Positions 16,379 to 26,405 of a stretch of 64,000 nucleotides of DNA are shown here, one piece after another. The DNA is from CAVYXK01 sp963772445. Its GTDB lineage: Bacteria > Pseudomonadota > Alphaproteobacteria > Acetobacterales > Acetobacteraceae. The DNA lies in assembly GCA_963772445.1 (NCBI GenBank), contig CAVYXK010000019.1, positions 1-64,000 of the forward strand, in the 5' to 3' direction. Both the position numbers and the translations under genes were made by a program. The notes under the pieces are model-generated. The model was given only the letters and a program-made list of their open reading frames with translations. It was not told the DNA's origin and searched no databases. Position 1 is the first letter of the stretch. Each line of letters starts with the position of its first letter.

Positions 16379-16935
16379 AGGGTATACCCTAACGACACGA
16401 GCACGTGAGACAGAAACCCCGTCTCATTAGGGCCGATTTCGTCCAAACGAGGCGGCACGGCAGCAAGGGCTAGACCCTAACGAGACGATACAGCAGCCCT
16501 TGGGACCCATCTCCATAATTCCATGACGAGGTGTTGCGGCGAGTGTCTGTAAAGGAACCGGGTTACTGCTGCTCTATGCATACGGCACATGTCCGCTTCA
16601 CCGGGTCGAACGCCCAAAAGCGGACCGTCTCATTGCGGCCAGTTTGCGCCCACCCCGACGTTCCGCGGCGTGCCGGTTGCGGCAAGCACGTCAGCCTCCG
16701 ATCCGGCGAGTTCGCACCGTCGCCCGCGGTTCATGACGGTGGTGCAGCGTGACATCAGGACACTGTTTGCGTCCTTCCAGCGATCGACTTCAATCCTCCG
16801 GCCGCCGGACGGGCGGACATCAATCCGGCATATTGCCGTGGCCTTCATCCCCGATAATGAATCCGATCTTGCGCGTGGTCGCGTCGCGCGACCGGGACTG
16901 CGAACGAGACAGGACGATGGGAAGAGGGCAACCAG
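16379..16935. other. Intergenic region upstream of the dehydrogenase operon
   Basis: No gene recognised. It contains several copies of the word CATTAG/CCCTAA in both orientations (AGGGTATACCCTAACGA, CTCATTAGGGCC, GACCCTAACGAGAC at about 16380-16480). It also contains a degenerate AAGCGGAC block at about 16618 of the kind dispersed elsewhere in the window. The promoter of the bkd operon must be here or just downstream. No LRP/BkdR regulator gene is adjacent. Confidence 0.4.
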
Positions 16936-18168
16936 ATGACGGGATATGGCCCGCTGAAGCTGCATGTGCCGGAACCGGCGGTCCGCCCAGGCGGTACCCC
17001 GGACTTCTCGAGCGTGCGGATCCCGCGGGCCGGCTCGGTCGCACGTCCCGCGGTGGACGCCGATCCCGAAGCCATCCGCGATCTCGCCTATTCCATCATC
17101 CGCGTGCTCAACCGCGACGGGGAGGCGGTCGGCCCCTGGGCCGGTCTCTTGAGCGATGAGGCGTTGCTGGCCGGCCTGCGCGACATGATGACGCTGCGCG
17201 CCTTCGACTTGCGCATGCTGATGGCGCAGCGGCAGGGCAAGACCTCGTTCTACATGCAGCACATGGGCGAGGAGGCGGTGAGCTGCGCCTTCCGCAAGGC
17301 GCTGCTGCCGGACGACATGAACTTCCCGACCTATCGCCAGGCAGGACTGCTAATCGCGGCCGGCCATTCGCTGGTCGACATGATGTGCCAGATCTATTCG
17401 AACGAGCAGGATCCGCTGAAAGGTCGGCAGCTTCCGGTGCTGTACTCCTCGAAGGAGGACGGGTTCTTCTCGGTCTCCGGCAACCTGGCGACGCAGTATA
17501 TCCAGGCGGTCGGCTGGGCCATGGCATCGGCGATCAAGGGCGATTCGAAGATCGCCGCGGCATGGATCGGCGACGGCTCGACCGCCGAATTGGACTTTCA
17601 CGCCGCGCTGGTCTTCGCCTCCACCTACAAGGCGCCGGTCGTGCTCAACATCGTCAACAACCAGTGGGCGATCTCGACCTTCCAGGGCATCGCGCGCGGC
17701 GGCTCCGGCACGTTCGCCGCGCGCGGCCTCGGCTTCGGCATCCCTGCGCTCCGGGTGGATGGCAACGACTATCTCGCCGTCCACGCCGTGGCCTGCTGGG
17801 CGGCCGAGCGCGCGCGGCGCAACCTGGGCCCCACGCTCATCGAACACGTCACCTACCGGGTTGGCGCACATTCGACATCCGACGATCCCACGGCCTACCG
17901 GCCCAAGACCGAATTTGATGCCTGGCCGCTCGGTGACCCGGTGATCAGGCTGCGGAACCACCTGACGCTGCGCGGCGTCTGGTCGGAGGAACGCCACCGG
18001 CAGGCGGAAGCAGAGATCATGGACACGGTCATGGCGGCGCAGCGGGAAGCGGAAAGCCACGGCACGCTGCACGCCGGCGGCCGCCCTTCGATGCGCGACA
18101 TGTTCGAAGGCGTGTATGCGAAGATGCCGCCACATCTGCGCCGTCAGCGCCAGGCGGCAGGAGTTTGA
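16936..18168 (+). CDS. bkdA1: Branched-chain 2-oxoacid dehydrogenase E1 alpha subunit
   Basis: 410 residues, the same length as the classical bacterial subunit. With E1 beta it decarboxylates the 2-oxoacids of Val, Leu and Ile using thiamine diphosphate and hands the acyl group to lipoyl-E2. The ThDP motif is present: GDGSTAELDFHAALVFAS followed about 20 residues later by NIVNNQWAIST (about residues 215-250). The phosphorylation-loop region reads YRVGAHSTSDDPTAYR, a branched-chain signature. The first 60 residues include the VRIPRAG extension seen in BkdA1 and absent from pyruvate dehydrogenase alpha. It is first of four genes: a TGA, three bases, then the beta subunit. Confidence 0.93.
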   Translation: MTGYGPLKLHVPEPAVRPGGTPDFSSVRIPRAGSVARPAVDADPEAIRDLAYSIIRVLNRDGEAVGPWAGLLSDEALLAGLRDMMTLRAFDLRMLMAQRQGKTSFYMQHMGEEAVSCAFRKALLPDDMNFPTYRQAGLLIAAGHSLVDMMCQIYSNEQDPLKGRQLPVLYSSKEDGFFSVSGNLATQYIQAVGWAMASAIKGDSKIAAAWIGDGSTAELDFHAALVFASTYKAPVVLNIVNNQWAISTFQGIARGGSGTFAARGLGFGIPALRVDGNDYLAVHAVACWAAERARRNLGPTLIEHVTYRVGAHSTSDDPTAYRPKTEFDAWPLGDPVIRLRNHLTLRGVWSEERHRQAEAEIMDTVMAAQREAESHGTLHAGGRPSMRDMFEGVYAKMPPHLRRQRQAAGV

Positions 18169-18171
18169 GCC

Positions 18172-19185
18172 ATGCCGCGCAAGCCCATGATCGAGGCGAT
18201 CCGCGACGCCATGGACGTGATGATGGAGCGCGACGACGACGTTGTTGTGTTCGGCGAGGACGTGGGCTTCTTCGGCGGCGTGTTTCGCGCCACGCAGGGC
18301 CTGCAGGCGAAGTACGGCACGCGCCGCTGCTTCGACACGCCGATCAGCGAACTTGGCATCGTCGGTGCCGCCGTCGGCATGGCGGCGTACGGGCTACGGC
18401 CCTGTGTCGAGATCCAGTTCGCCGACTACATGTATCCGGCCTACGACCAGATCGTCTCCGAGGCGGCACGGCTGCGCTACCGGTCGAACGGGCAGTTCAC
18501 CTGCCCGCTTGTCGTGCGCATGCCGACCGGCGGCGGCATCTTCGGCGGGCAGACGCACAGCCAAAGTCCCGAGGCACTGTTCACCCATGTGTGCGGACTC
18601 AAGACGGTGGTCCCCTCCAATCCGTGCGATGCCAAGGGATTGCTGATCGCGGCAATCGAGGACCCCGATCCGGTGATCTTCCTGGAGCCGAAGCGGCTGT
18701 ACAATGGGCCGTTCGACGGTCACCACGACAGGCCTGTGACGCCCTGGTCCAACCACGAACTCGGAGAGGTTCCCGACGGCCACTACGTCGTGCCGCTGGG
18801 GACGAGCGCCATCCGGCGCGAAGGCGCGGCGCTGACGATCCTTGCCTACGGGACCATGGTGCACGTCGCCATGACCGCCGCCGCAGAGACCGGCGTCGAT
18901 GCCGAGATCATCGACCTTCGCACCCTACTGCCGCTCGACCTGGATGCAATCCAGGCATCGGTGCGCAAGACCGGCCGCTGCGTGATCGTGCACGAGGCGA
19001 CGCTGACTTCAGGCTTCGGCGCAGAGCTGTCGGCGCTGGTGCAGGAGACCTGCTTCTATCATCTCGAAGCGCCCGTCGTGCGTGTCGCCGGCTGGGACAC
19101 GCCGTATCCGCATGCGCAGGAATGGGATTACTTCCCCGATCCGGGCCGCGTCGGGCGTGCGCTGCTCGAGACTGTGGCGGCGTGA
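18172..19185 (+). CDS. bkdA2: Branched-chain 2-oxoacid dehydrogenase E1 beta subunit
   Basis: 337 residues. It completes the E1 heterotetramer and supplies the catalytic His and Glu side of the thiamine site. The N-terminus is MIEAIRDAMDVMMERDDDVV; the cofactor region has FGEDVGFFGGVFRAT and DTPISELGIVGAAVGMAAYG. A central RMPTGGGIFGGQTHSQSPEA block marks the branched-chain type, and AEIIDLRTLLPLD begins the C-terminal domain. It starts three bases after the alpha stop and ends one base before the E2 start, so translation is coupled through the operon. Intact, with no frameshift. Confidence 0.94.
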   Translation: MPRKPMIEAIRDAMDVMMERDDDVVVFGEDVGFFGGVFRATQGLQAKYGTRRCFDTPISELGIVGAAVGMAAYGLRPCVEIQFADYMYPAYDQIVSEAARLRYRSNGQFTCPLVVRMPTGGGIFGGQTHSQSPEALFTHVCGLKTVVPSNPCDAKGLLIAAIEDPDPVIFLEPKRLYNGPFDGHHDRPVTPWSNHELGEVPDGHYVVPLGTSAIRREGAALTILAYGTMVHVAMTAAAETGVDAEIIDLRTLLPLDLDAIQASVRKTGRCVIVHEATLTSGFGAELSALVQETCFYHLEAPVVRVAGWDTPYPHAQEWDYFPDPGRVGRALLETVAA

Positions 19186-19186
19186 C

Positions 19187-20496
19187 ATGGCGGAGCACGT
19201 GATCAGGCTGCCCGACGTCGGCGAGGGCATCGCCGAAGCCGAACTCGTCGAGTGGCACGTCAAAGTCGGCGACCTAGTGCGCGCGGACATGCCGCCGTGA
19301 TGACCGACAAGGCGACGGTCGAAATCCCCTCGCCGGTGGATGGCGAGATCATCTGGCTGGGGGCCGAGATCGGCGACAAAGTTGCGGTCGGGTCCGATCT
19401 GGTCCGCCTGAAGGTTCCTGGCGAACGGGACGCGGCGAGAGCAGCGCAGCCGCAACCACGCTCTGCGGCCACCGAAGTGGCGAAGCCAGCACCTGCGGCA
19501 AAGCCCCGCGCGACCGCCAGCCCGGACCGCAGCACGACCCCTGTCATGTCCCCGACGCCCGCCCCGCGTCGAGCACAGCCCGCCGAGCCGCGGCCGGCCC
19601 CGCGGGCGGCGGCGCGCGCCGGTGCGGTCAGGCCGGTCGCGTCGCCGGCGGTGCGCCTGCGCGCGAGAGAGGCGGGCATCGACCTGCGTCAGGTACCGGG
19701 CACTGGGCCGGCCGGCCGCATTACGCACGAAGACCTTGACGGCTTCGCCGCCCGCGATCCCCGCGTGGTGCGATCGCAGGCGCTTCAGCCGAAGAGCGCG
19801 GTCGAAGACGTCAAGGTGATCGGGCTGCGGCGCAGGATCGCCGAGCAGATGGCGGTGGCGCACGCGCGCATCCCGCATATCACCTACGTCGAAGAGGTCG
19901 ATGTCACGGCACTGGAAGAGTTGCGGGAGACGCTGAACCGGCGAAAGCGCAAGGAGCAGCCGAGGCTCACGCTGCTGCCGTTCCTGATGCGCGCGATGGT
20001 GTCGGCGATCGCGAGACAGCCGCGGCTGAATGCGCTATTCGACGACGAGGCGGGGGTCATTCACCAGCATGCTGGCGTCCATATCGGCGTCGCGACGCAG
20101 ACATCAGCCGGACTGCTGGTGCCGGTGGTGCGCCACGTCGAATCGCTCGATCTGTGGGACTGTGCCTTCGAGGTTGCGCGGCTCGCCGAAGCCGCGCGCA
20201 CCGGCACCGCGACGCGCGAGGAGCTGTCAGGTTCGACCATCACGATTACGTCGCTCGGCGCCATGGGCGGCGTGGTCTCGACGCCGATCATCAATCATCC
20301 CGAGGTGGCGATCGTGGGCGTGAACAAGATCATGATGCGTCCGGTCTGGGACGGCTCAGGCTTCATCCCGCGCAAGATGATGAACCTGTCGTCGAGCTTC
20401 GATCATCGCGTAATCGACGGCTGGGACGCGGCGACTTTCGTGCAGTACATCAAGGCGCTGCTGGAGACGCCAACGCTGATCTTCGTGAACGATTGA
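19187..20496 (+). pseudogene. bkdB: Dihydrolipoyl acyltransferase E2 gene broken in the lipoyl domain
   Basis: ATG 19187 begins one base after the E1 beta stop and gives MAEHVIRLPDVGEGIAEAEL then VEWHVKVGDLVRADMPP and a stop at 19298-19300. The correct continuation (VMTDKATVEIPSPVDGEI, with the lipoylated Lys in TDKA) is in another frame. Comparing with the family pattern (MP.AAVMTDKA), about seven bases are missing at 19290-19303. Downstream all else is present: an Ala/Pro linker, the E1/E3-binding domain (VRLRAREAGIDLRQVPGTGP) and the acyltransferase core ending SSSFDHRVIDGWDAA with catalytic His and Asp. As written the complex would lack a full E2. A sequencing slip in GC-rich DNA is the main alternative. 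Confidence 0.85.
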
Positions 20497-20500
20497 CGCC

Positions 20501-21898
20501 ATGCGGGACATATCGTGCAGGCTTCTGGTGATTGGCGCGGGACCCGGCGGCTATGTCTGCGCGATCAGGGCGGGACAGCTCGGCATTGACACCGTGGTGG
20601 TCGAGGCAAACAAACTGGGCGGCACCTGCCTCAACATCGGCTGCATTCCGTCCAAGGCGCTGATCCATGCCGCGGATGAATTCGCGCGGGTCGCGCAGTT
20701 CGCATTGGGTAAAGGCCCGCTCGGGATTTCGCTCGCCGCGGCGCGATTCGACCTTGCCAAGACGATGCAGTGGAGGGACGGCGTCGTCGGTCGCTTGAGC
20801 GGCGGCGTCTCCGCGCTGTTGAAGAAGGCCGGCGTCAAAATCGTCGAAGGCTGGGCGCGGTTCCTCGACGGCAAGACGGTCGAGGTCGAAACCGAAATCG
20901 GCGTTCAGGTCATCCGCGCCGAACAAGTGGTGATTGCCACCGGGTCGAATTCCGTCGAACTCCCTGCACTGCCGTTCGGTGGCCCGGTGATCTCATCAAC
21001 CGAGGCGCTGTCGCTGAAGGCGGTGCCGCGCAGTCTCGTCGTGATCGGTGCCGGCTATATCGGACTGGAACTGGGAACCGCATTTGCCAAGATGGGCGCC
21101 ACGGTGACCGTGATCGAGGCGCTGCCGCGCATCCTGCCGCAATACGACGCCGAGCTGACGCGCCCGGTCGACGAGCGCCTGCACGAGCTTGGCATCACAG
21201 TGCTGATCGGGGCCAGAGCGAAGGAGCTTACGCGGACGAAGGACGCGCTTGTCGTCGAACGATCCGACGGTTCATTCGTGACGATCGAGGCCGACAGGAT
21301 CCTTGTCGCAGTCGGCCGCAAACCCGCAACCGAAAGCTGGGACCTGGAAGCGATCGACCTCGACATGGACGGACCATTCATCAACGTCGATGACCGGTGC
21401 CGCACCTCTATGCGCGGCGTCTATGCGATCGGCGACGTGACCGGCGAACCGATGCTGGCACACCGGGCGTCGGCGCAGGGCGAGATGGTGGCCGAGATCG
21501 TCGCTGGGAAGCGGCGCGCCTGGGACCGGGCATGCATCCCCGCGATATGCTTCACGGACCCCGAGGTCGTCGTTGCCGGGCTGACGCCCGAGACCGCCAA
21601 GGCTGCCAATATCGAGATCATCACCGACGCATTCCCGCTCCGGGCGAACGGTCGCGCGATGACACTCGCATCCGATACTGGCTTCATCCGCATGGTCGCG
21701 CGGGCCGACAATCACCTTCTGCTCGGCATTCAGGGCGTCGGCGCGGGGATTTCCGAACTGTCGGCGGCGTTCAGCCTTGCCATCGAGATGGGCGCGCGGC
21801 TCGAGGACGTCGCTGGCACGATCTTCGCCCACCCGACGCTGAGCGAAGGAATGCTGGAAGCGGCACTGAAGACGCTGGGTCAGCCCATCCACATCTGA
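20501..21898 (+). CDS. lpd: Dihydrolipoamide dehydrogenase (E3)
   Basis: 465 residues. A flavoprotein that reoxidises the dihydrolipoyl group of E2 with NAD+. It has the FAD-binding motif LLVIGAGPGGYVCAIRAGQL at the N-terminus and the redox disulfide GGTCLNIGCIPSK (about residues 40-52). The NAD-binding motif is VVIGAGYIGLELGTAFAKMG, and the second FAD motif is RGVYAIGDVT. The dimer-interface end has FAHPTLSEGMLEA, where the catalytic His/Glu pair is read as HPTLSE. It starts four bases after the E2 stop and closes the bkd operon. Intact. Confidence 0.95.
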   Translation: MRDISCRLLVIGAGPGGYVCAIRAGQLGIDTVVVEANKLGGTCLNIGCIPSKALIHAADEFARVAQFALGKGPLGISLAAARFDLAKTMQWRDGVVGRLSGGVSALLKKAGVKIVEGWARFLDGKTVEVETEIGVQVIRAEQVVIATGSNSVELPALPFGGPVISSTEALSLKAVPRSLVVIGAGYIGLELGTAFAKMGATVTVIEALPRILPQYDAELTRPVDERLHELGITVLIGARAKELTRTKDALVVERSDGSFVTIEADRILVAVGRKPATESWDLEAIDLDMDGPFINVDDRCRTSMRGVYAIGDVTGEPMLAHRASAQGEMVAEIVAGKRRAWDRACIPAICFTDPEVVVAGLTPETAKAANIEIITDAFPLRANGRAMTLASDTGFIRMVARADNHLLLGIQGVGAGISELSAAFSLAIEMGARLEDVAGTIFAHPTLSEGMLEAALKTLGQPIHI

Positions 21899-22149
21899 AC
21901 GCTTGCCGTCACGACGGCGCCCGCCGCAGCACTTTGCAGTGGGGCCAGCTAAGCGCGTGATACATCTCAAGTCTGCTCCTCCGCCGAATCCTCAAAGCGG
22001 CCAGGCAGCTTTCAGCCAGTCACGGCCGCTTCGCGCGCATTGGTGCCATTCAACGACGCGACAGCCGCCCTCAGAAGCAGTCGTTCAACCGTCAAGCTTG
22101 ATCCCGAAGCTGCCGCCGATCAGCCTTACTGTCAGACCAGAGTGGGCGT
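21899..22149. other. Convergent intergenic gap
   Basis: 250 bases between the lpd stop and the 3' end of the epimerase gene on the other strand. It should hold terminators for both. No hairpin with a T tract is obvious and no gene is seen. Confidence 0.35.
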
Positions 22150-23055
22150 TCAGGCATTGGGCAGCGCCTTCACCTGGTCACGCCAGTTATGCTGCTCCTT
22201 GAAGCCGAGCACCTCGCGAGCCTTGCGATTGGAGAGCGGCGCTTCGTGTCCGATCATAGGCCGGGTCACTGGCACGCCCGGGCACCATTTCGCCAGAAAC
22301 TCAGCGGTGAGAAGATCGGCAGTTATAGTGTCGTTGACAGCGTTGAAAACCTGGAAGCCGAGCCCGTCCTTCTGCAAGCAGAGATGCACGATCTGGCCGA
22401 GATCGCGCGCATCAATGTAACTCCAGGCATTGCGCTTCCGTGAAGGCGGGTCGCTGACAAAGCCGGGGAACCGATTATATTCGTGCGGCTCAATGACGTT
22501 ACCGATGCGCAGCGCGCAGATGTCAGTGCCGAAACGCATTGCGAAGGCCCGCGCCGTGCGCTCGTTGACGACCTTGGAGAGGCCGTAACTGTCCATCGGG
22601 TCAACGTCGTAATCCTCTTCCAGCGGAAAGCTGTGGAAATCTCTATCCCCTTCCGCGAAGCATACACCATAAGTGGTTTCACTAGACGCAATCACGACCT
22701 TTCGGATGCCGAGCTTCATTGCTGCTTCGATGACGTTGTACGTCCCCATTACATTGACCCGATATGTCTCATTGTCGGTTTTGATGAACACACGCGGGAT
22801 GGCGGCGAAATGCACGACGGCGTCGACGGGACCGGGCGGCTTGCCGGCTTCCAGGCCCTTTCGGCCGAAATGCATGGTCATGGCGTTGAACACCTGACCG
22901 CTATCGGTCACGTCGCCGATGAGCGAGAAAATATCCAAGTTCGCAAAAGGCTGCAGATCGAAATTTAAGATTTCGTAACCCTGATCGAGCAGCCAGGGCA
23001 GCACATGGCGGCCGGCTTTCCCACTTCCGCCGGTGAACATGATCCTCTTGGGCAC
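22150..23055 (-). CDS. NAD-dependent epimerase/dehydratase
   Basis: About 301 residues starting at GTG 23055, chosen because AGGAG lies eight bases upstream and the Rossmann strand starts at once (PKRIMFTGGSGKAGRHVLPW). It has the SDR features: VDAVVHFAAIPRVF, KVVIASSETTYG (catalytic Ser/Thr), YGLSKVVNERTARAFAMRFG (Tyr and Lys) and a sugar-binding half with ALRIGNVIEPHEYNRFPGFV. The substrate is unknown. Relatives are annotated as UDP-glucose epimerase-like or uronate dehydrogenase-like proteins in catabolic clusters, and the context here is catabolic rather than cell envelope. Intact. Confidence 0.88.
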   Translation of the reverse strand: MPKRIMFTGGSGKAGRHVLPWLLDQGYEILNFDLQPFANLDIFSLIGDVTDSGQVFNAMTMHFGRKGLEAGKPPGPVDAVVHFAAIPRVFIKTDNETYRVNVMGTYNVIEAAMKLGIRKVVIASSETTYGVCFAEGDRDFHSFPLEEDYDVDPMDSYGLSKVVNERTARAFAMRFGTDICALRIGNVIEPHEYNRFPGFVSDPPSRKRNAWSYIDARDLGQIVHLCLQKDGLGFQVFNAVNDTITADLLTAEFLAKWCPGVPVTRPMIGHEAPLSNRKAREVLGFKEQHNWRDQVKALPNA

Positions 23056-23172
23056 TGCCCGTCTCCTCGTCTGGATGCGATGGCGCCTCATCCTTCGCTG
23101 GAGGAGCATAGCCCCATCCTGCATTTGCCGGCGAGGCTCGGGGTCACGCCGCTAGCAACACTTGGCGTGCCC
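23056..23172. promoter_or_regulatory. Upstream region of the epimerase gene
   Basis: Short gap between the epimerase start and the 3' end of a methyltransferase scrap. It includes the AGGAG ribosome-binding site just upstream of GTG 23055. No operator was recognised. Confidence 0.3.
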
Positions 23173-23583
23173 TCAACCTCGCCACTCGTCGTACGTGTGC
23201 ACCTCCCAATAGGACGGCGCCGAGGAAAAATCGCTTACCGGATTGCTGTTCACCTTCACGAAGCGTCCGCCCGGCTTCATACAACGCGCGATCCCGCTGC
23301 ACATCGCATTCAGCTCCGCGCGGTCGTGCGCGTAGTTCAGAAGATGGGCGAGATCGTAGTCCGCCGCGACCCCGAGGTCCCGCCCGTCCCTGACGGTATA
23401 ATCGATCCCCTGCCGCTGTTGCGCTTCGCTGGCCCGGGCCAACCCGATCATCTTCTCGCACAGATCAATCGCAGGAAAGGTGGGGCCGTGAGTTGCGCGG
23501 GCCAGCTTGACACCCTGGGCGCTGGCGGGTCGGCCCCCCTGTCGTAGGCCGACTGCGTACCGCATGATCGGCGCTGTCGTCAT
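23173..23583 (-). pseudogene. Class I SAM methyltransferase, internal fragment
   Basis: The frame contains AIDLCEKMIGLARASEAQQR (end of motif I strand 2), YTVRDGRDLGVAADYDLAHL, NYAHDRAELNAMCSGIARCM and KPGGRFVKVNSNP. These are consecutive parts of a SAM-dependent methyltransferase. The glycine-rich motif I is missing at the N-terminus and the C-terminal half ends early at a stop after DEWRG. A few residues also appear lost between YDL and LLNYA. It is not functional as it stands. Confidence 0.7.
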
Positions 23584-23597
23584 CAGGGGAGTGTGCC

Positions 23598-24993
23598 ATG
23601 ACCTCCGCCGCCTTCCGTCCCGTCCACACGCTGGCCACGGAGCTTGGCGCGCGCCGCCTGTCGCCGGTCGATCTGGTGGACGAGTGCATCGCGCGCATCG
23701 AGCGCCTGGAACCCAGGCTGCAGGCTTTCGTCTCGGTCAACGCCGCCAACGCTCGAACTCGCCGCCGAATCGGCTGACAAGGCGATCCGGGCCGGCCACG
23801 CCGTCGGACCGCTGCATGGCATTCCGATAGCGATCAAAGACCTCGTGGAGATCGAGGGCGAGGTTGCGATGGGCGGTACCGCGGCCTGGCGCAACCGAAT
23901 CGCGCCACACACTGCGACGCTTATGTGCAGGCTCATGGCGGCCGGCATGATCAACCTCGGCAAGACCCACACGGTAGAGTTCGCCTATGGCGGCTGGGGC
24001 ACTAACCAGCATCTGGGGACACCGTGGAACCCCTGGGATGATAGCACGCATCGCACGCCGGGCGGCTCGTCCTCCGGCTCCGGCGTCGCCGTCGCGGCGC
24101 GGATGGCACCCTGCGCGATCGGGACCGACACGGGCGGTTCGGTCCGCATTCCGGCAGCATGGAACGGCGTCACCGGGCTGAAGACCACCATCGGCCGGAT
24201 CAGCACGTTCGGCATCCTGCCGCTCAGCCCAACGCTGGACACGCCTGGCCCGATTACGCGCGACATCGAGGATGCGGCGCTGCTGCTATCGGTGCTGCAG
24301 GGTGAAGATCGGCGCGACCGGCGTACTCTGGGCGTGCACGACGTGGAGCCGATGGCGGACCTGCGTCGCGGCGTAACGGGACTGCGTCTTGCACGGCTGC
24401 CAAACGACGAACGTGACGGTATCGATGTGGAGGTCCTGGCGGCGTACGACCGGTCGGTCGATGCACTCGCCAGCTTGGGTGCGGAGATCGTCGATCTGGT
24501 ACTGCCCGCAAGCTTTGCCGATCTCGGCGCGACCAACGGACGCATCATGTCCGCCGAAGCGTACGCGGCGCTCGCGGAACTGGTCGACGACAATGCTCAA
24601 CCGCTGGACCAGGACGTGCGACCGCGCGTGCGCGCAGGGGCGACGGTCTCGTCGAGGGACTATCTCGTTGCACTGGCCGAGCGGGAGCGGATGAAGGCAT
24701 CGTTCGACGCTGCCATCGAAGGCGTTGACGCACTGCTGACTCCGACCGCTGTGACACCCGCCCTGCCGGTGGCGTCGATCGACCAGAACACGACGCCGGC
24801 GATGCTCACGCGTTGGGTCAACTTTCTTGACCTGTGTGCGGTGGCGGTGCCGAACGGCTTCACCGCCGGCGGCTTGCCCACATCGCTGCAAATCGTCTGC
24901 CGAGGCTATACTGAGCCTCTGGCCCTAAGCATCGGCTATGCCTACCAGGCCGCGCACGACTGGCACCTGCGGGTTCCTCCAATGGCGGCATAG
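23598..24993 (+). pseudogene. Amidase (AS family), one-base frameshift near the N-terminus
   Basis: ATG 23598 gives RPVHTLATELGARRLSPVDL and VDECIARIERLEPRLQAFVS, the usual amidase N-terminus. An extra base near 23745-23755 then ends the frame. The rest resumes in the next frame as LELAAESADKAIRAGHAVGP. It contains the full catalytic triad region: IAIKDLVE (Lys), GGSSSGSGVAVAARMAPCAI (cis-Ser) and GTDTGGSVRIPAAWNGVTGL (nucleophilic Ser). Total length 465 codons, normal for the family. Such enzymes hydrolyse carboxamides; the substrate is unknown. The break may be mutational decay or a base-calling error. Confidence 0.82.
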
Positions 24994-25190
24994 GCAAGGG
25001 CCGCGCTGACCCATTGTGTGATGGGACCGACAACCGCGCCTCTCGGTTCCACGCATGGCCAAGGCCCGACCATGAGGATGCGCCTGGGTCATGACAGCTG
25101 GACCGATTGATACGGGCGTTGCCATTACCGAGCCGGCACTTTGAGCTCGTCGGTGTCGACATAGGTCGGATGTCAATTGACCCGGCGGTG
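24994..25190. other. Convergent gap between amidase and amidohydrolase genes
   Basis: About 200 bases without a gene between two 3' ends. No terminator hairpin could be identified with confidence. Confidence 0.3.
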
Positions 25191-26174
25191 TCAGAGCCTG
25201 AAGATCGCCCGCGCGTTGCCCTCGCGGATGGCGTGGCAGACTTCTGCTGGCAGGGCTGCGGTGTTCGTCATCGAGCCCTTCATGTCATGCACTTGGTGCG
25301 GATAATCGGTGCCGAACAGCACGCGGTCGGGGCCAACGATCGAGACCAGGAACTGCAAGGCCGCGGGATGGTAGGTAATGCAGTCGTACCAGATGCGCTT
25401 GAGGTATTCCGACGGCCGCGCCTTGACCTGGCGCCGCGACGGGATTTCCACCTCGTCGCCCTTGTCGAACCGACCGATCAGATAAGGCAGGGCGCCGCCA
25501 CCGTGCGAGGCGATCAGGTTCAGATTCGGATAGAGGTCCAGGAAGCCGTCGAAGATGATGCGGGTGAAGGCGAGCGTGGTGTCAGCGATGAAGCCAACCG
25601 ACCAACTGAGGTCGTATTTCTTCATGTCCATATGATCGATGCCAGGCAGGTCGCTCGGGTGCACAAGCACCGGCAGCGCGCGTCGATCGATCTCCTCCCA
25701 GACCGGCGCGAACAACGGATCGGTCAGGCTGTGGCCGGCGATGTTGGCCAGCACCATCACACCGACCGCGCCGGCGTCGCAGCTACGCTGTAGCTCGTCC
25801 ACGGCACGCTGCGGATACTCCCAGGGCAGCGAGGCGAACCAGCGGATGCGGTCGGGCCATACCTTCTCTGCCGCAGCCATGCTATCGTTAAACTCGCGTG
25901 CCGCCTCACAGCTGACGTCCTCTGTTCCCCAGTAAACGTTGGGGCATGTCAGCGAGACGATCGCCATGTCGATATGGGCGGCGTCCATGTCCCGCAGACG
26001 CAGCTCGTAGTCGAAATGGCCGCGTTGCGGGATCGCAACTGGCGTGTCGTGGCGGAAGATCTCCATCTGCCCGTCCGGCCGGGTCTGCAGGTTGTAGATG
26101 CCACCGCCCTTCGCCTTCAGCAGCTCCATGAACTTTGGCGTAAACATGTGCGTGTGGACGTCGATGACAGGCAT
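25191..26174 (-). CDS. Metal-dependent amidohydrolase (ACMSD-like decarboxylase/hydrolase)
   Basis: 327 residues of the amidohydrolase-2 group that includes aminocarboxymuconate-semialdehyde decarboxylase. Metal ligands are in place: IDVHTHMF at the N-terminus, LPVLVHPSDLPG in the middle, LIASHGGGALPYLIGR and the final FGTDYPHQ with the catalytic Asp. These enzymes use Zn or Mn to decarboxylate or hydrolyse aromatic-derived acids. The gene starts at ATG 26174 on the minus strand and is intact, in contrast to its frameshifted neighbours. A C-terminal scrap of a similar enzyme lies at 29.09-29.27 kb. Confidence 0.88.
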   Translation of the reverse strand: MPVIDVHTHMFTPKFMELLKAKGGGIYNLQTRPDGQMEIFRHDTPVAIPQRGHFDYELRLRDMDAAHIDMAIVSLTCPNVYWGTEDVSCEAAREFNDSMAAAEKVWPDRIRWFASLPWEYPQRAVDELQRSCDAGAVGVMVLANIAGHSLTDPLFAPVWEEIDRRALPVLVHPSDLPGIDHMDMKKYDLSWSVGFIADTTLAFTRIIFDGFLDLYPNLNLIASHGGGALPYLIGRFDKGDEVEIPSRRQVKARPSEYLKRIWYDCITYHPAALQFLVSIVGPDRVLFGTDYPHQVHDMKGSMTNTAALPAEVCHAIREGNARAIFRL

Positions 26175-26405
26175 CGTGCATTTTCCATGGACTTTACCCG
26201 CTTCCGGCGTCGGGCTCGACTTGATCGGTCACTTCATCGGACCGTGTCAATCGGCCACTTCGAACGGCCCCTCAGTTGGCGCGGGGGGGGGCTGGGTGCC
26301 GAGGTGCTCGATCCCGCCGACACGGCGAGTGACATATGGCGATGCGTTCGCGCGACAACAACCACGCCAGGCCTGGACAGCGAGCAGCAGCTCCGTGACG
26401 TCCGA
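26175..26405. other. Intergenic region upstream of the amidohydrolase
   Basis: 230 bases. It includes an eight-G run at about 26283-26290. This is the likely promoter region of the amidohydrolase; no gene recognised. Confidence 0.3.

Noticed and set aside
17350..18135. Minus-strand frames across the bkd operon
   Set aside because: Typical reverse-strand open frames of high-GC coding DNA; no motifs or ribosome-binding sites.
19252..19300. Translation of the E2 core from an early ATG in the second frame
   Set aside because: The residues before VMTDKA do not match any lipoyl domain. The normal N-terminus is present in the other frame, so this is a broken gene and not an alternative start.
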